Positions 63,354 to 64,000 of a stretch of DNA of 64,000 bases are shown piece after piece. The DNA lies in NCBI RefSeq assembly GCF_018617485.1, contig NZ_JACSKH010000001.1, forward strand, positions 1,860,001 through 1,924,000. Reading direction: 5' to 3'. Below the pieces are notes generated by a model that was not told the DNA's origin, did not search any database, and saw nothing but the letters and a program-made list of their open reading frames with translations. This DNA is from Exiguobacterium sp. s124. Its GTDB lineage: Bacteria > Bacillota > Bacilli > Exiguobacteriales > Exiguobacteriaceae. Made by a program: the position numbers and the translations under genes. The first letter of the stretch is position 1. Each line of letters opens with the position of its first letter.

Positions 63354-64000
63354 ATGTTATCCGTACAAAATGTCCATAAGAAAATGGGAAAAGCAACGGT
63401 ATTGACGAATGTCAGTTTTGATGTCGTCCCAGGTGAAATCTTTGGTTTCCTCGGGCCGAACGGCGCTGGGAAAACAACGACGATCCGAATCATTACAGGC
63501 CTCATGCCTGCAACACACGGTACCGTGACGGTCGATGGGTATGACGTCGCGAACAACCGCCAAGAGGCACTTAGTCGAATCGGAGCCATCGTCGAGAATC
63601 CGGCGTTTTATCCGTACATGACCGGTCGTGAGAACTTGATTCATGCCATGAACTTGATCCCGAACTTAAAGAAAGTCGATTTGAACGCACTTGGTGCGCT
63701 CGTCGGACTCGACGGAAAGCTCGATATGAAAGTCAAACAATACTCGCTCGGGATGAAACAGCGCCTCGGGATTGCCCGTGCCTTGTTGCATAATCCTAAA
63801 GTACTTATCCTTGATGAGCCGACAAACGGTCTCGACCCAGCCGGAATCGCCGATCTTCGAAATTACTTACGTCACCTCGCTGACCATCGCGGGATTGCCA
63901 TCCTCATTTCGAGTCACTTGTTGAGCGAAATGGAATTGATCACGGACCGCTTTGCCATCATCGACCAAGGACAAATCAAGTCGGTGGAAGACGGACAGAC
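63354..64000 (+). CDS. ABC transporter ATP-binding protein, 5' part only
   Basis: The frame opens with an ATG at 63354 after AGGTGA and is still open at the window edge (215 codons). It has Walker A GPNGAGKT, signature YSLGMKQRLGIARALL, Walker B VLILDEPTNGLDP and the H-loop ISSHLLSEME. The variant signature YSLGMKQR is typical of the BcrA/DrrA-type and bacitracin or lantibiotic exporters; the permease should follow beyond the edge. Confidence 0.93.
   Translation, partial: MLSVQNVHKKMGKATVLTNVSFDVVPGEIFGFLGPNGAGKTTTIRIITGLMPATHGTVTVDGYDVANNRQEALSRIGAIVENPAFYPYMTGRENLIHAMNLIPNLKKVDLNALGALVGLDGKLDMKVKQYSLGMKQRLGIARALLHNPKVLILDEPTNGLDPAGIADLRNYLRHLADHRGIAILISSHLLSEMELITDRFAIIDQGQIKSVEDGQ

Noticed and set aside
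1-64000. CRISPR array, tRNA, rRNA, transposase or integrase
   Set aside because: I looked for spaced direct repeats, cloverleaf arms with a CCA end and recombinase motifs, and saw none in the window.

Overview
The window looks like a Bacillales chromosome, most like Exiguobacterium. Three things suggest this: strong AGGAGG-type ribosome binding sites with frequent GTG/TTG starts; the zapA-cvpA-polX-mutS2-yshE gene order known from Bacillus; and a backbone near 50% GC with many C-ending codons (GTC, CTC, GAC). The genus is an inference from composition and gene content. No rRNA, tRNA, CRISPR array, insertion sequence, integrase or phage gene is visible.

Region 1 (1 to about 22.4 kb) is clearly AT-richer and is a horizontally acquired-looking defence island built around DNA phosphorothioation (PT). 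From left to right it holds: the end of a DndD-like ATPase with a small DndE-like partner, closed by a terminator; a complete dndB-dndC-dndD-dndE-dndA operon that replaces a non-bridging phosphate oxygen with sulphur in DNA; a reverse-strand DUF262/DUF1524 (GmrSD/SspE-like) nuclease; the reverse-strand restriction operon dptF-dptG-dptH; and, divergent from it, a four-gene cassette (SF2 helicase, 62-aa protein, SMC-like ATPase with a C-x-C centre, Dnd-associated small protein) whose layout recalls archaeal PbeABCD. One modification system therefore appears to feed three different interference modules, next to part of a possible second modification module. This is the most interesting part of the window.

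Region 2 (22.4-28.4 kb) is a transition with a MazG-like pyrophosphohydrolase, a COG4627-type methyltransferase, a MacB-like ABC exporter whose permease is cut by an in-frame TAG, and a small locus that looks frameshifted.

Region 3 (28.2-33.7 kb, reverse strand) is the conserved housekeeping run zapA, cvpA, polX, mutS2, yshE, plus a 28-codon membrane ORF.

Region 4 (33.7-64 kb) is ordinary backbone: a DAACS symporter, an M23 peptidoglycan hydrolase, thiol-peroxide defence (gpx, ohrR/ohr), transporters (CDF, MFS, ABC), an ABC-F ATPase with an attenuator-like leader, two UlaG-type metallo-beta-lactamase-fold proteins, the thiol/cytochrome-assembly set bdbD-bdbC-sco, a Cache-HAMP-GGDEF diguanylate cyclase, the 2-oxoglutarate dehydrogenase genes odhA-odhB, and the start of an ABC transporter that runs off the right edge. 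Most convergent pairs here share clear bidirectional terminators.
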